Source: Isoetes taiwanensis (taxonomy: Eukaryota > Streptophyta > Lycopodiopsida > Isoetales > Isoetaceae). Taken from it: DNA of 64,000 nt. This document shows, one piece after another, positions 35,481 through 47,380 of the stretch (the stretch's first letter is position 1; each line of letters begins with the position of its first letter). Under the pieces are notes generated by a model. The model made no database searches. It saw nothing but the letters and a program-made list of their open reading frames with translations, and was not told where the DNA came from. The stretch lies in contig JAJEKV010000042.1 of NCBI GenBank assembly GCA_021234155.1, positions 2,169,257 through 2,233,256 on the forward strand, in the 5' to 3' direction. A program made the translations under genes and the position numbers.

Positions 35481-36589
35481 CACAAGTGCATATGTGATCT
35501 TTTGCCACACCATAAAACCTACCAGTGAAAACAAAGCTTGATCAAAACAAAAAAGCGATTTTAAGGATATTCAAGGGAATGAGCATTGTACTGCATCGGT
35601 TATTTTTATGCATCATTGCATTTTTTTAGCGTTATTTTCATGATAACAAGTATGAAATCATTTAGGCAAAAGGATTTATATTAGGCATTTCATAGCCTCA
35701 AAATACCAATGCCCATCATTTACGGAAAGGGGTAGATGTCAAGGTAGCGGTTGAAGATGAGTGCGAGGTAAAGATTAGGTGATTACGAAAAACCAAAAAC
35801 TGCAAAACATGGCGGTGACTTCAGCATGCAACACAGCGTTTAGTTAGAGCTCTAATCTCAGTGAGAACCGGTGACCGAGAAATCTTCCCAAATATGAAAA
35901 GACTCCACATAAGCCGTAGAGCGGGTGCTCTCGCCATCCAGTTGAGCGACTTGTCTTACGATGCGAATATTGTCCATGATCATATATTGCACAAAAGCAG
36001 TAACTGATGATGTCATTATGGACCCTCTTTGATGCGCAAAATGCGACTCGTTCCCCTCAAATGTGCATGTAGAAGCGGAAGTACCTTCGGACATAGTTAC
36101 AATTGAAAGAACTTGGAGATGGAGGCCAAGCGAGCTTGAAGAACTTGGGAGATGGAGGAAGCTGACCAAATCTCAAAGCGCCTCACAACAAAACCTTCGG
36201 CCTTCTCCTCGAGGAAAGCTGAAATATGAATAAATCTTTGGCACAACATCAGAAATTTTGTATTTATGTAGAGCGTGATTGCTGGTTTTGTCATTAAATT
36301 CAATGTAGTTCAAAAAAAGGAATGTTATGTGGGCGATTTCGACCTCACCAAAAGCAGGAATGTTATAAGTTCCCAACTTATGGGGCAGAATATTATGTCA
36401 TACTTCAGCGCGAAATATCAAATTCTCAAAAGAAATGAGCACCAGTATATACATTACATCATGAGACAATATAAGACAAGCATAAAATCCATTGCTAATA
36501 ACCCAAAAAGCGCACCTTCAATTGAGCTAAATCCATTCTTGATAGCCATTTAATGACCATTTGGAACATGAATTCGGGCGTTTCATTCT
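35481..36589. other. End of block copy 1 and unrecognised minus ORF (35858-36169)
   Basis: 35640-35770 matches 50330-50510 (GGATTTATATTA, CATTTCATAGCCTCAAAATA, GGGGTAGATGTCAAGGTA), and the block duplication ends there. A minus frame of 103 codons (36169 to 35858) contains MSEGTSAST, FEGNESHFAHQRG and QYMIMDNIRIVRQVAQLDG. I do not recognise it. Copy 2 also has a minus coding segment just past its end, at 50598-51168, but I could not align the two convincingly. Confidence 0.35.
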
Positions 36590-37495
36590 TGAGATTCTAC
36601 TCTAATTCCCTTTTTGGAACACTAATTATGCTCTCTTTCAGCCGATAGAAGATTCTTGGCTGATTCAAGAGCTGCGCCTTTGTTCATTAGAACTTTTTCA
36701 TTCTGAAGATAAAAGCGGCCTTAATGCCATGGGAAGTGTCATGTCTTTGACTTGCTTCGATTTATGGATATAATGCTTCTCCTTTAGACACTTCAAAATT
36801 GGCTGGAACTAGTGATTCTCTTGAAATATTTCCAACAAGGGGCATATCATCCAAACTAATAATACTTCAACCCATTTTAGGAACTACTAGTGCAGTTGCG
36901 GCAATAAGCTGTTATATACGCCTAGCTTGCGGTGCAGAATTAAAATATACTACGGAGTGTGTCACCCATTAAAATCCCTACTAAATGGAGACCATAATGA
37001 TGGGTTTATTGCTATTGCCTTCCTTTCTTGAATCCTAAATGAAATCGAAGAACTCTTTTTCATACTCCTCTTGATTGTGCGATAAAAAGAGGAAGGCACT
37101 AACTCAATGTTTTTGAATTGCTAGGAATCTAAATAAATGATCCGCGATTAAGGTGTATTGAATTGCAAATCCATATCTTATCTCCGTATTTAAACACTAA
37201 TTATACCATCCTCTCAACAATTGGAAGATTCCTCCGGCATTAGAAGCTGGGGATTGTATCACAACTTCTCCATACGCAATAAAATGGATTCAATCGCGAG
37301 TGGAAAATATCATGTTAAGCTTGTTTCAGTCCATAATGGTCCTCACTCCTTTTGAAGACTTCACATGTTTGGAAGTTAACAAATACCTCAAGGAGGGCCG
37401 GCCGAGGGTGTCCAAAGTAATGATACTTTTTTCCATCAAACCACTAAACTTGTTATGTAAAGTCAATAGCACAAGCTATTGCTTTGACCTATGAG
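36590..37495. repeat. Second copy of the 11.7-12.4 kb dispersed unit
   Basis: GGAGTGTGTCACCCATTAAA, GGAGACCATAATGATGGG, TTTATTGC, TTTGGAAGTTAACAAATAC, AATGATACTTTTT and AAGTCAATA follow the order seen at 11740-12060. Spacing suggests two or more internal units. No recognised coding sequence. Confidence 0.6.
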
Positions 37496-37974
37496 TTTTT
37501 TTTGTTTTTTTTTTTTTTCAATTGTGGCACACATTCCAAGAAATAATTTTCCAAGGTCTAAACATGGCCACATTCAACTTTTCAAAGCCTATACCATATG
37601 CTTTTCCATATACTATCATCTTGAAAAAATTGGAAAATAAAGAGAACTTTTTTTAAGTTTTAGGGCAAAAGATATTTCAAGATGGATGATTTGGCAAAAG
37701 AATGTGGTTGGCAAGTAATTGGTGATATGGCAATCTACGAAGGTGGTGATGTGTGGCAAAGGCCGTAGCAAATAAGCTCTTTTCTAGTAAAAAACATTTT
37801 TAGATTGACGGCATGTGATGGTATATATGATGTAGGAAGTATCACGAAGAACTTTGGTATATGCACAAAAGGCGGCTTGATTTTTTAATTTTGCCTTTTC
37901 GGAGAATGTTAGGTGCACTTTGTCTCTCTATCTTTGTTTCTAAAAGAGAAGATGGTTTGGACCCCTTAAGAAAT
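37496..37974 (-). repeat. Inverted, diverged 1.6 kb-family fragment
   Basis: After a T-run (37498-37519), the reverse complement shows ACCATCTTCTCTTTTAGAAA, GAGAGACAAAGTGCACCT, TTTTTACTAGAAAAGAGC and TTGCCACACATCACCACC. That is the unit order on the minus strand. It also matches 26840-26935 and 27525-27600. It abuts the start of block copy 2. Confidence 0.55.
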
Positions 37975-39145
37975 GGCCCTTTGATGGAACTTTAGCAATT
38001 TCATGTGCCATGAATGAATGGTGCATTTTTCTTGGAAAAATGGTCTTGCTAACTTTGATCTTGGAAATGTTGAAGGTATTCTGGCAAAAAGCTTTAACCT
38101 CAGTGGTTCAAGACCTCCAGGTTGGCGAGACAACAACTTTTGTGAGCAAAAGATTACCAAAAAGGTCAAATTACGAGTTGGAAGTGCTTTTCCAAGACAA
38201 AGAAAATGTGACCTCATTAAAAAGTTATGCCATTTTGCTCTTATAATCAAATTTTAATGCAATTGCAATTAAAAAGATGCTTTTGGCATGTAAAGAATCT
38301 ATGCTCAAAAAGTTTGATGCAAGAAAATATATCGCGAGAACTTGCTCTCTCAAATTTGCAAAATCTAACCAAGTGAAAACTTGATCATTTTCCGGCCGGC
38401 CATGCTAATTTTTGGATGGGGAAAATAATTGATGAGTTTTTACTTTTGACGCTTTGCATTAACTTTGAGATCTACAAAACCTAGTACATCCAGTTGTTTC
38501 CACAAAAAATCATGCAAATAGGCTCAAAAAATCTCTTATTTTTTGCAAGCGGGGCTGTCCTAAAGCTAACCGATGGCAAATTTTGTGCTCAAACAAATGT
38601 GATCTTCTTTAACCACGGCCTCCCGTCAACTCACGACAACTACGCAACTAGTGTGCATTGGAGTATTTGCCAACAAAGAGGTGCAAATATATGCTCAAAG
38701 GAATCATGATTTTGATGGAAAATTGCTTACAGAAACTAGTGCAACTTAAGAAAAATAATAGTAATATGTATTTTGTGGATATCTTCTTTGCAATATTTTT
38801 AAAGGATTGCATCATGATATAAGTCTAAGACTTCGTGCAAGAGACTTTTAAGTTTTTCAAAACAATGGCATCATCTAGGGATATATATATTATTTCCTAA
38901 AATCTTGAAGCACACTATTTATACTTCAAAGTGAGTCTACAAGCCCGAGGCCATGCTTCAACAAGACTTTCACTAAATCACTAGTTTAGCTTAGGTTTTC
39001 AACTTTAAGTACAAATACACCAAGTTCAAATTTTCATTTTATTGGATCATAGTACAACACTTCTTGCAAAGAAATCCAGGAATGTGAGCCTGCGTGCACA
39101 TGATAAAATGCCAAAACAAATTTCTTCAAGATTTGCTTCAAGAAT
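37975..39145 (+). repeat. Lead segment of duplicated block, copy 2
   Basis: Direct-repeat partner of 28265-29423, about 9.7 kb downstream, with TGTTGAAGG at 38068. The two are collinear throughout, differing by homopolymer lengths and short indels. Confidence 0.8.
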
Positions 39146-39357
39146 GCTAATTCTTGAGGCAAAGAAGGTAATTTTGAGCGATGTCGAGTGTTCAGAGCCC
39201 GATACCACGGGTAAGTAGGGTGAAGTATCTTCCTGCAGCCTTGAATTCATACCTTCAACAAAGCCCCTTCTGTTTGGTCCAAATCTTGCCTAATCCATGT
39301 TAATTTTTGTTTTTGTGGCTATGGTTTTGTCTTATGTTTAAGGAAGATTTGGGCCTT

Positions 39358-39645
39358 GCACTCCACCGGCTATTTCTCACAGGCCTCAAGGGATGGTCTA
39401 GTAGAAGGTCTTCAAATGGGGATGGATCTCAGCAGATATGCAATCAATATGCAGATGACTCTTTTTTTTTTCTAGTAGCAGAGGAGAGCAATCTAAAGAA
39501 TGCCGGTCAGTTGTTAGATACTTTCTCCTTGGCCTCAGGATGTCTCATCAATGGAAGAAATGCCGGCAAGAATGGGCTGGGAAGGACCACATCCCGGTGT
39601 TTAGAGCCTCTCGTGGAAAATCATAAAAGATGGGGAGTATTCTAA
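39358..39645 (+). CDS. LINE RT fragment with YADD
   Basis: The open frame enters from the flanking unit and ends at 39645. Residues NQYADDSFFFL are the catalytic block of plant L1 RT, and LASGCLINGRN follows as the usual SxxSGLxINxxKS-type segment. The enzyme reverse-transcribes element RNA at a nicked target. The protein is dead: its N-terminal endonuclease and fingers are missing. Confidence 0.8.
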   Translation, partial: ALHRLFLTGLKGWSSRRSSNGDGSQQICNQYADDSFFFLVAEESNLKNAGQLLDTFSLASGCLINGRNAGKNGLGRTTSRCLEPLVENHKRWGVF

Positions 39646-40706
39646 CCTTCTTGGAATCGATGGGAATTAAAGTACCCTCAACAAAAGTATGGGATGAGAT
39701 GATATTAGGATTATAGAAGCATCCGAATTGGTGGAAAGTGTAAAAAACTATCATTGTGGCGGGATAGTAGTAGTGAAGCATGTCTTTGGCAAAGACGCAC
39801 ATCTATGTCTCATCTCTCCTCATAGCCCCACCCGAGAAAGTAAAAAGAAATGGAAGGGACAATTAGAAACTTTTGTGTGGGGAGGAAGCGAGGAAGGAGC
39901 ACTAGTGAAAATAGCATGGTGGAAATGTAAAAGAGATAAGGAAGAAGGGGAATAGGCATGATTGACTTAGCCCTACAAAGCAAAATACTAGTAGCCAAAA
40001 GCATGTGGAATATTTTAGAGGAGAAAGCGAAGTCACCGGGCCTCCAACTCATAGCCTTGAGGCCATATGTTTCTCCCTGCACACATGCTAAAGTATCGGC
40101 ACAAGTATCTCTTCCATGGTCTCTATTTTATGGCTTGAAACCAAGTTACGAGGCCTCACTTAGTTCTTAAGAGGTCTCATTTCGCGTGGGGCGTGGTGAA
40201 AAAGCTCTTCACTTTGAATATCAAGTAATTGTGCAATGCGAGTACTACTCCACCATGGTGGATTCGATCAACTACAATAATAAGAATGGTCCTTTGGCCC
40301 TTTTGGGTGACATCAAAGTGGTGAGAAGATGGATCAGGTTGTGGCATTGGTTCATGTGCAATGTGGTATGAAGGTGGTGGGTTAACAGAATGGATGGTAT
40401 TCAAGCAGAAATTCGGCCTCGAATAACGACAAAACAATGTGGGAATGTATTGCGATAAGCCTTCCAAACCACATAAATATACGCGAGTAAGAAACCTTGG
40501 GTTCTCGATCAATCTTTCTTGGTGAGGGGTCATTTTGTGAAATCGGCATATAAAGCGTCACGAAGACAAAAGGTACTTTATTGCTACCAGCTCAATGGAA
40601 TGTGCAAGTCAGCGACACACGGAAGAAGAAATTTGGAGGGGTGTATGGATAAAACTTCTCCCTCCCGAGTGAATTCTTTTTATGGCAAGTAATTCATAGG
40701 GCTCCT

Positions 40707-41042
40707 ATGGTAAATGAAGGGTATCAAATTCAAAGCTGGCGTGAGCCCTCTATGTCCATTGTGCAAGATGGAGGAAGAGTCTCGGAACCTTTGCTTAGCG
40801 AGTGCCTTGACACGCAAGTTGTGTGGTCGTGGTGCATGGATATGTTCAACATTACACCGGGGACCAATGATCTCCTTCTAGGTAGATATCGATTAGAATG
40901 GCGGTCTCAAAATGCAAAGCTTTTCATCTTTGTCGGATCATGGGCATTATGGGTCATATGGAAAAGGCACAATTCTTTCACTCTAGGCAAAGAAGCATAT
41001 ACTCTGACCACACAAATCGCACATGCTCATAGAGAAGCTTAG
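40707..41042 (+). CDS. LINE C-terminal fragment
   Basis: The 111-codon frame includes VVWSWCMDMFNITPGTNDLL and LFIFVGSWALWVIWKRHNS, the tail that follows the zinc-binding (zf-RVT) region in plant L1 ORF2. The zinc-binding cysteines (PLCPLCK) are in the adjacent frame at about 40745, so one frameshift separates them. The stop at 41042 is followed by about 200 bp of 3' UTR and the poly(A). Confidence 0.65.
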   Translation: MVNEGYQIQSWREPSMSIVQDGGRVSEPLLSECLDTQVVWSWCMDMFNITPGTNDLLLGRYRLEWRSQNAKLFIFVGSWALWVIWKRHNSFTLGKEAYTLTTQIAHAHREA

Positions 41043-42665
41043 AAAGTTCAAGTGTGTGGTCGAAGATGATGTCTCCCTTGTTTGGGAGACCTTCATCAAA
41101 CTACCACCTTAAGAAGAAGGCATTTACACATGCAGTCCAAAAGGGCTTTGTAGCTATCCCTCTTCAAACTTGTTAGGAGGGTGTCTATCGCTATAAAGGT
41201 CATGTGTAATAGTTTACCTATAAATGGAAAATTCTTTATAAAAAAAAAAAAAAAAAAAAAAAAAAGATTTGGGCCTTCTTTGCCCACATTTTTTTGTATG
41301 TGAGGAAGAGCCATGGCACACATCACATTCCTAGCTAACCTTTTTGCTTGACATGTGTGCATGAGCCAATGTACCATTGATTTTGAAAACATTTTGCATT
41401 GAAGAACTCGAGGAAGACATCAAGTATTCTTTTGCCACATTTTTGAAAAAGATAGAAGAGCAATTCGCACATTTTGCACATTTTTGTCTAATATTTGACT
41501 AATATATGTGTGCAAGAGCTAGAAGTTTGAAGACTCCCATCTTTGAAGATCACAAATTGACACTTTTGTTGAAGAACCACGGGAAGGACATTCATTGGAT
41601 ATCATACAAGTGTAGCAAGTGAACTTGAGTTTAGAGATTGGAAGACCCCTCAAGATTGAAGTTTGGAAGACCTCTCATGTTTCTTTGGTATGTGGCTACT
41701 TCCAAATCATTTTGGCATGAGTTCTATTCTCCAAGGCTTCTCACCTGATCCTATCAACTCAATCCTATCCATGAACACCATATAAGATTCATAACTCACA
41801 TCTTCATGCCTCATCATCATTTTCCCTAGCCCATATATGCATCACACTCCCATCATACATTCACCATCTTTGAGAAAAGAAAAAAATCCCACCGTTTGGC
41901 TATTTCCATGTATTAAAACCATCTTCTCTCTCTAAAAGCTAAGCTTGAGAGAGAAAGTGCACATTTTCTTCAAACAAGTATGGAAAAGTAAATAATCCAA
42001 GCCATTGCATAAAAGATCTATTGGTATATGCACTAGTGCCAAATTGATTGCCAAATTGTCCACATCATCCTCAAGAATGCCAAATACCATCCTCATCACC
42101 ACCTAAGCACATCCATGTCATCATACATGTGTCACCTACCACAAAACTTATCTTTTCAAAAATTTTGACCTAAGTAAAGTCATCTTGATACCTTAGATGA
42201 CATGTCATCATCCCATGATGCCACATCATCCCCAAGTGCTTCCACATCATCATACACATGTCATCCACATCATCTCCACTTCATAAAAAGTTTTGACTAG
42301 AAAAAAGTCATTTTGCCACCTTACTTGACACTTCATCACTTCATAATGCCATGTCACCACCCATTTGCCAAATCGCCCCACCAACTTGCCACATCATAAA
42401 ATTTCCTCTCTTTTTAGTAAAAAATCAAGTGCTCTTTTGTTTGCAAAATGATTCTCCCATCTTGTAGAGCATCAAAAAACATTCCTTGTGGATATTTTTT
42501 TTTTTTTTGAAAAAGACCCATATTGACCTTCATTGTTCGTTTCTTGGGATTTGTGACAAATTTGAAAAAAAAAAATCCTATCTAACTTCCTCCCCCACCT
42601 CCCTCCCCCCCCTCCAGCCCCCACCCCCCTCCCCAGCGATGCCTAGTCACTTCTCCTTCAAGATA

Positions 42666-44277
42666 GCTAATTCATGAGGCAAAGAAGGTAATTTTGAGCG
42701 AGTCGTCGAAAGTGTTAGGCCCGATTACCACTGGTAAGCAGATTGATATCTTCACCGAAAGCCTTCGAAATTCATCTATAACAAAAGCCCCCTCCTGTTT
42801 CGGTCCAAATCTTGCCCAATCCATGTTAATTTTTTTTTTTTTTTGTGGCTATGGTTTTATCTTGGCATGTTTAAGGAAGATTTGGGCCTTCTTTGCCACA
42901 TTTTTGTAGCACATAAGAGCCATGGCACACTTCACATTCCTAGCTAACCTTTTTGCTTGACATGTGTGCATGAGCCAATGTACCATTGATTTTGAAAACA
43001 TTTTGCATTGAAGAACTCAGAAGACATCAAGTATTCTTTGGCAAAACATAGAAGAGCAATTCGCACAATTTGCACATTTTTGTCTAATATTTGACTAATA
43101 TATCGTGCAAGAGCTAGAAGTTTGAAGACTCCCATCTTTGAAGATCACAAATTGACACTTTTGTTGAAGAACCACGGGAAGGACATTATACAAGTGTAGC
43201 AAAGAGGATAAGATTCAACCAAGTGAACTTGAGTTTAGAGATTGGAAGACCCCTCAAGATTGAAGTTTGGAAGACCTCTCAAGTTTCTTTGGTATGTGGC
43301 TAGTTCCAAATCATTTTGGCATGAGTTCTATTTTCCAAGGCTTCTCACATGATCATTATCACCTCAATCCCATTCATGAACACCATACAAGATTTATAAC
43401 TCACATCTTCATGCCTCATCATCATTTTCCCTAGCCCATATATGCATCACACTCCATCATACATTCACCACCTTGGAGAAAAGCAAAAACTCCCACCAAG
43501 TTTGGCTATTTCCATGTTCTAAAACCATCCTCTCTCTAAAAGCTAAGCTAGAGAGAGAAAGTGCACATTTTCTTCAAACAAGTATGGAAAAGTAAATTAT
43601 CCAAGCCATTGCATAAAAGATCTATTGGTATATGCACTAGTGCCAAATTGGTTGCCAAAGTCCACATCATCCTCAAGAATGCCAAATACCATCCACATCA
43701 CCACCTAAGCACATCCATGTCATCATACACGTGTCACCTACCACAAAACTTATCTTTTCAAAAAATTTTGACTGAGTAAAGTCATCTTGATACCTTAGAT
43801 GACATGTCATCATCCCATGATGCCACATCATCCCCAAGTGCTTCCACATCATCATACACATGTCATCCACATCATCTCCACTTCATAAAAAGTTTTGACT
43901 AGAAAAAAGTCATTTTGCCACCTTACTTGACACTTCATCACTTCATAATGCCATGTCACCACCCATTTGCCAAATCGCCCCACCAACTTGCCACATCATA
44001 AAATTTCACTCTCTTTTTTAGTAAAAAAAATCAAGTGCTCTTTTTTTTGCAAAATGATTCTCCCATCTTGTAGAGCATCAAAAAAGATTCCTTGTGGATA
44101 TTTTTTTTTTTTTGAAAAAGACCCATATTGACCTTCATTGTTCGTTTCTTGGGATTTGTGACAAATTTGAAAAAAAAAAAATCCTATCTAACTTCCTCCC
44201 CACCTCCCTCCTCCCCCTCCCGCCGCCCCACCCCCCCTCCCCCCCGCGCGATGCCTAGTCACTTCTCCTTCAAGATA
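42666..44277 (+). repeat. 1.6 kb tandem unit, copy 2 array, second unit (1612 bp)
   Basis: Nearly identical to the next two units. Contains GCTAATTCATGAGGC, AGATTTGGGCC, the AG-rich CTCTAAAAGCTAAGC segment, the CATGTCATC tract and a C-tract at 44191-44250. The short ORFs at 43561-43779 (plus) and 43673-43870 (minus) recur in each unit at the same place because the sequence repeats. Confidence 0.92.
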
Positions 44278-45876
44278 GCTAATTCATGAGGCAAAGAAGG
44301 TAATTTTGAACAGTCGTCGAGTGTTCCGGCCAGTACCACAGGTAAGCAGATTGATATCTTCACCGAAAGCCTTCGAAATTCATCTATAACAAAAGCCCCC
44401 TCCTGTTTCGGTCCAAATCTTGCCCAATCCATGTTAATTTTTTTGTTTTTTTGTGGCTATGGTTTTATCTTGGCATGTTTAAGGAAGATTTGGGCCTTGC
44501 TGCCACATTTTTGTAGCACATAAGAGCCATGGCACACTTCACATTCCTAGCTAACCTTTTTGCTTGACATGTGTGCATGAGCCAATGTACCATTGATTTT
44601 GAAAACATTTTGCATTGAAGAACTCGGAAGACATCAAGTATTCTTTGTGACATAGAAGAGCAATTCGCACAATTTGCACATTTTTGTCTAATATTTGACT
44701 AATATATGCGTGCAAGAGCTAGAAGTTTGAAGACTCCCATCTTTGAAGATCACAAATTGACACTTTTGTTGAAGAACCACGGGAAGGACATTATACAAGT
44801 GTAGCAAAGAGGATAAGATTCAACCAAGTGAACTTGAGTTTAGAGATTGGAAGACCCCTCAAGATTGAAGTTTGGAAGACCTCTCAAGTTTCTTTGGTAT
44901 GTGGCTAGTTCCAAATCATTTTGGCATGAGTTCTATTTTCCAAGGCTTCTCACATGATCGTATCACCTCAATCCCATTCATGAACACCATACAAGATTTA
45001 TAACTCACATCTTCATGCCTCATCATCATTTTCCCTAGCCCATATATGCATCACACTCCATCATACATTCACCACCTTGGAGAAAAGCAAAAAATCCCAC
45101 CAAGTTTGGCTATTTCCATATTCTAAAACCATCCTCTCTCTCTAAAAGCTAAGCTAGAGAGAGAAAGTGCACATTTTCTTCAAACAAGTATGGAAAAATA
45201 AATTATCCAAGCCATTGCATAAAAGATCTATTGGTATATGCACTAGTGCCAAATTGGTTGCCAAAGTCCACATCATCCTCAAGAATGCCAAATACCATCC
45301 ATATCACCACCTAAGCACATCCATGTCATCATACACGTGTCACCTACCACAAAACTTATCTTTTCAAAAATTTTGACCTGAGTAAAGTCATCTTGATACC
45401 TTAGATGACATGTCATCATCCCATGATGCCACATCATCCCCAAGTGCTTCCACATCATCATACACATGTCATCCACATCATCTCCACTTCATAAAAAGTT
45501 TTGACTAGAAAAAAGTCATTTTGCCACCTTACTTGACACTTCATCACTTCATAATGCCATGTCACCACCCATTTGCCAAATCGCCCCACCAACTTGCCAC
45601 ATCATAAAATTTCACTCTCTTTTTTAGTAAAAAAAATCAAGTGCTCTTTTTTTTGCAAAATGATTCTCCCATCTTGTAGAGCATCAAAAAAGATTCCTTG
45701 TGGATTTTTTTTTTTTTTTTGAAAAAGACCCATATTGACCTTCATTGTTCGTTTCTTGGGATTTGTGACAAATTTGAAAAAAAAAAATCCTATCTAACTT
45801 CCTCCCCCCACCTCCCTCCCCCCCCCCCGCCCCCCCCCCCCCCCCAGCGATGCCTAGTCACTTCTCCTTCAAGATA
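44278..45876 (+). repeat. 1.6 kb tandem unit, copy 2 array, third unit (1599 bp)
   Basis: Same content and order as the preceding unit. Differences cluster in the poly-T/poly-A runs, the C-tract (45799-45845) and the GTCGAGTGTT...GATACCAC segment near the unit start. Confidence 0.92.
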
Positions 45877-47380
45877 GCTAATTCATGAGGCAAAGAAGGT
45901 AATTTTGAGCGGTCGTCGAGTGTTAGGCCCGATACCACAGTGCTTGATTGATATCTTCACCAAAGCCTTGAAATTCATCTATAACAAAAGCCCCCCTCCT
46001 GTTTTGGTCCAAATCTTGCCCAATCCATGTTAATTTTTTTTTTTTTTGTGGCTATGGTTTTATCTTGGCATGTTTAAGGAAGATTTGGGCCTTCTTTGCC
46101 ACATTTTTGTAGCACATAAGAGCCATGGCACACTTCACATTCCTAGCTAACCTTTTTGCTTGACATGTGTGCATGAGCCAATGTACCATTGATTTTGAAA
46201 ACATTTTGCATTGAAGAACTCGGAAGACATCAAGTATTTTGCCATATTTTGGCAAAGATAGAAGAGCAATTCGCACAATTTGCACATTTTTGTCTAATAT
46301 TTGACTAATATATGCGTGCAAGAGCTAGAAGTTTGAAGACTCCCATCTTTGAAGATCACAAATTGACACTTTTGTTGAAGAACCACGGGAAGGACATTAT
46401 ACAAGTGTAGCAAAGAGGATAAGATTCAACCAAGTGAACTTGAGTTTAGAGATTGGAAGACCCCTCAAGATTGAAGTTTGGAAGACCTCTCAAGTTTCTT
46501 TGGTATGTGGCTAGTTCCAAATCATTTTGGCATGAGTTCTATTTTCCAAGGCTTCTCACATGATCGTATCACCTCAATCCCATTCATGAACACCATACAA
46601 GATTTATAACTCACATCTTCATGCCTCATCATCATTTTCCCTAGCCCATATATGCATCACACTCCATCATACATTCACCACCTTGGAGAAAAGCAAAAAA
46701 TCCCACCAAGTTTGGCTATTTCCATGTTCTAAAACCATCCTCTCTCTCTAAAAGCTAAGCTAGAGAGAGAAAGTGCACATTTTCTTCAAACAAGTATGGA
46801 AAAGTAAATTATCCAAGCCATTGCATAAAAGATCTATTGGTATATGCACTAGTGCCAAATTGGTTGCCAAAGTCCACATCATCCTCAAGAATGCCAAATA
46901 CCATCCATATCACCACCTAAGCACATCCATGTCATCATACACGTGTCACCTACCACAAAACTTATCTTTTCAAAAATTTTGACCTGAGTAAAGTCATCTT
47001 GATACCTTAGATGACATGTCATCATCCCATGATGCCACATCATCCCCAAGTGCTTCCACATCATCATACACATGTCATCCACATCATCTCCACTTCATAA
47101 AAAGTTTTGACTAGAAAAAAGTGATTTTGCCACCTTACTTGACACTTCATCACTTTATAATGCCATGTCACCACCATTTGCCAAATCGCCCCACCAACTT
47201 GCCACATCATAAAATTTCACTCTCTTTTTTAGTAAAAAAAAATCAAGTGCTCCTTTTTTGCAAAATGATTCTCCCATCTTGTAGAGCATCAAAAAAGATT
47301 CCTTGTGGAATTTTTTTTTTTTTTGAAAAAGACCCATATTGACCTTCATTGTTCATTTGAAAAAATAAAAAAAAAATTCC
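45877..47380 (+). repeat. 1.6 kb tandem unit, copy 2 array, last unit
   Basis: Follows the unit to the TTTGAAAAAGACCCATATT phrase, then diverges at AAATTCCTATCTACC into the promoter-like segment, without the C-tract. The last unit of copy 1 ends the same way at about 32850. Confidence 0.88.

Larger units (their letters stand above)
39358..41264 (+). mobile_element. 5'-truncated L1 LINE with poly(A) tail and 13-bp target duplication
   Basis: AGATTTGGGCCTT occurs at 39345-39357 and again at 41265-41277, directly after about 25 A residues (41240-41265). The body carries RT with QYADDSFFFLVAEESNLK (about 39450), the following AGQLLDTFSLASGCLINGRN, a FVWGGSEE...KIAWW segment (about 39870-39930), a zinc-binding PLCPLCKMEEES phrase (about 40745-40785) and the C-terminal IFVGSWALWVIWKRHN. 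About 1.9 kb remains of a normal 6 kb element. It inserted after the tandem array had formed or begun to form. Confidence 0.92.
39146..42665 (+). repeat. First 1.6 kb unit of copy 2 array, split by a LINE
   Basis: It starts GCTAATTCTTGAGGC and is interrupted at AGATTTGGGCCTT. Removing the LINE and one target-site copy (39358-41277) leaves exactly 1600 bp, the same length as its neighbours. The unit ends in a C-tract at 42588-42638. Confidence 0.85.

Noticed and set aside
37496-37520. T-run as the poly(A) tail of a minus-strand LINE
   Set aside because: The sequence to its right is an inverted 1.6 kb-family fragment with no RT motif, and no target duplication was found.
43673-47082. 65-codon minus ORFs recurring at 43673, 45279 and 46885 (MDDMCMMMWKH...)
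   Set aside because: They repeat only because the 1.6 kb unit repeats. They are Met/His-rich translations of the G-poor tract with no sign of coding constraint.
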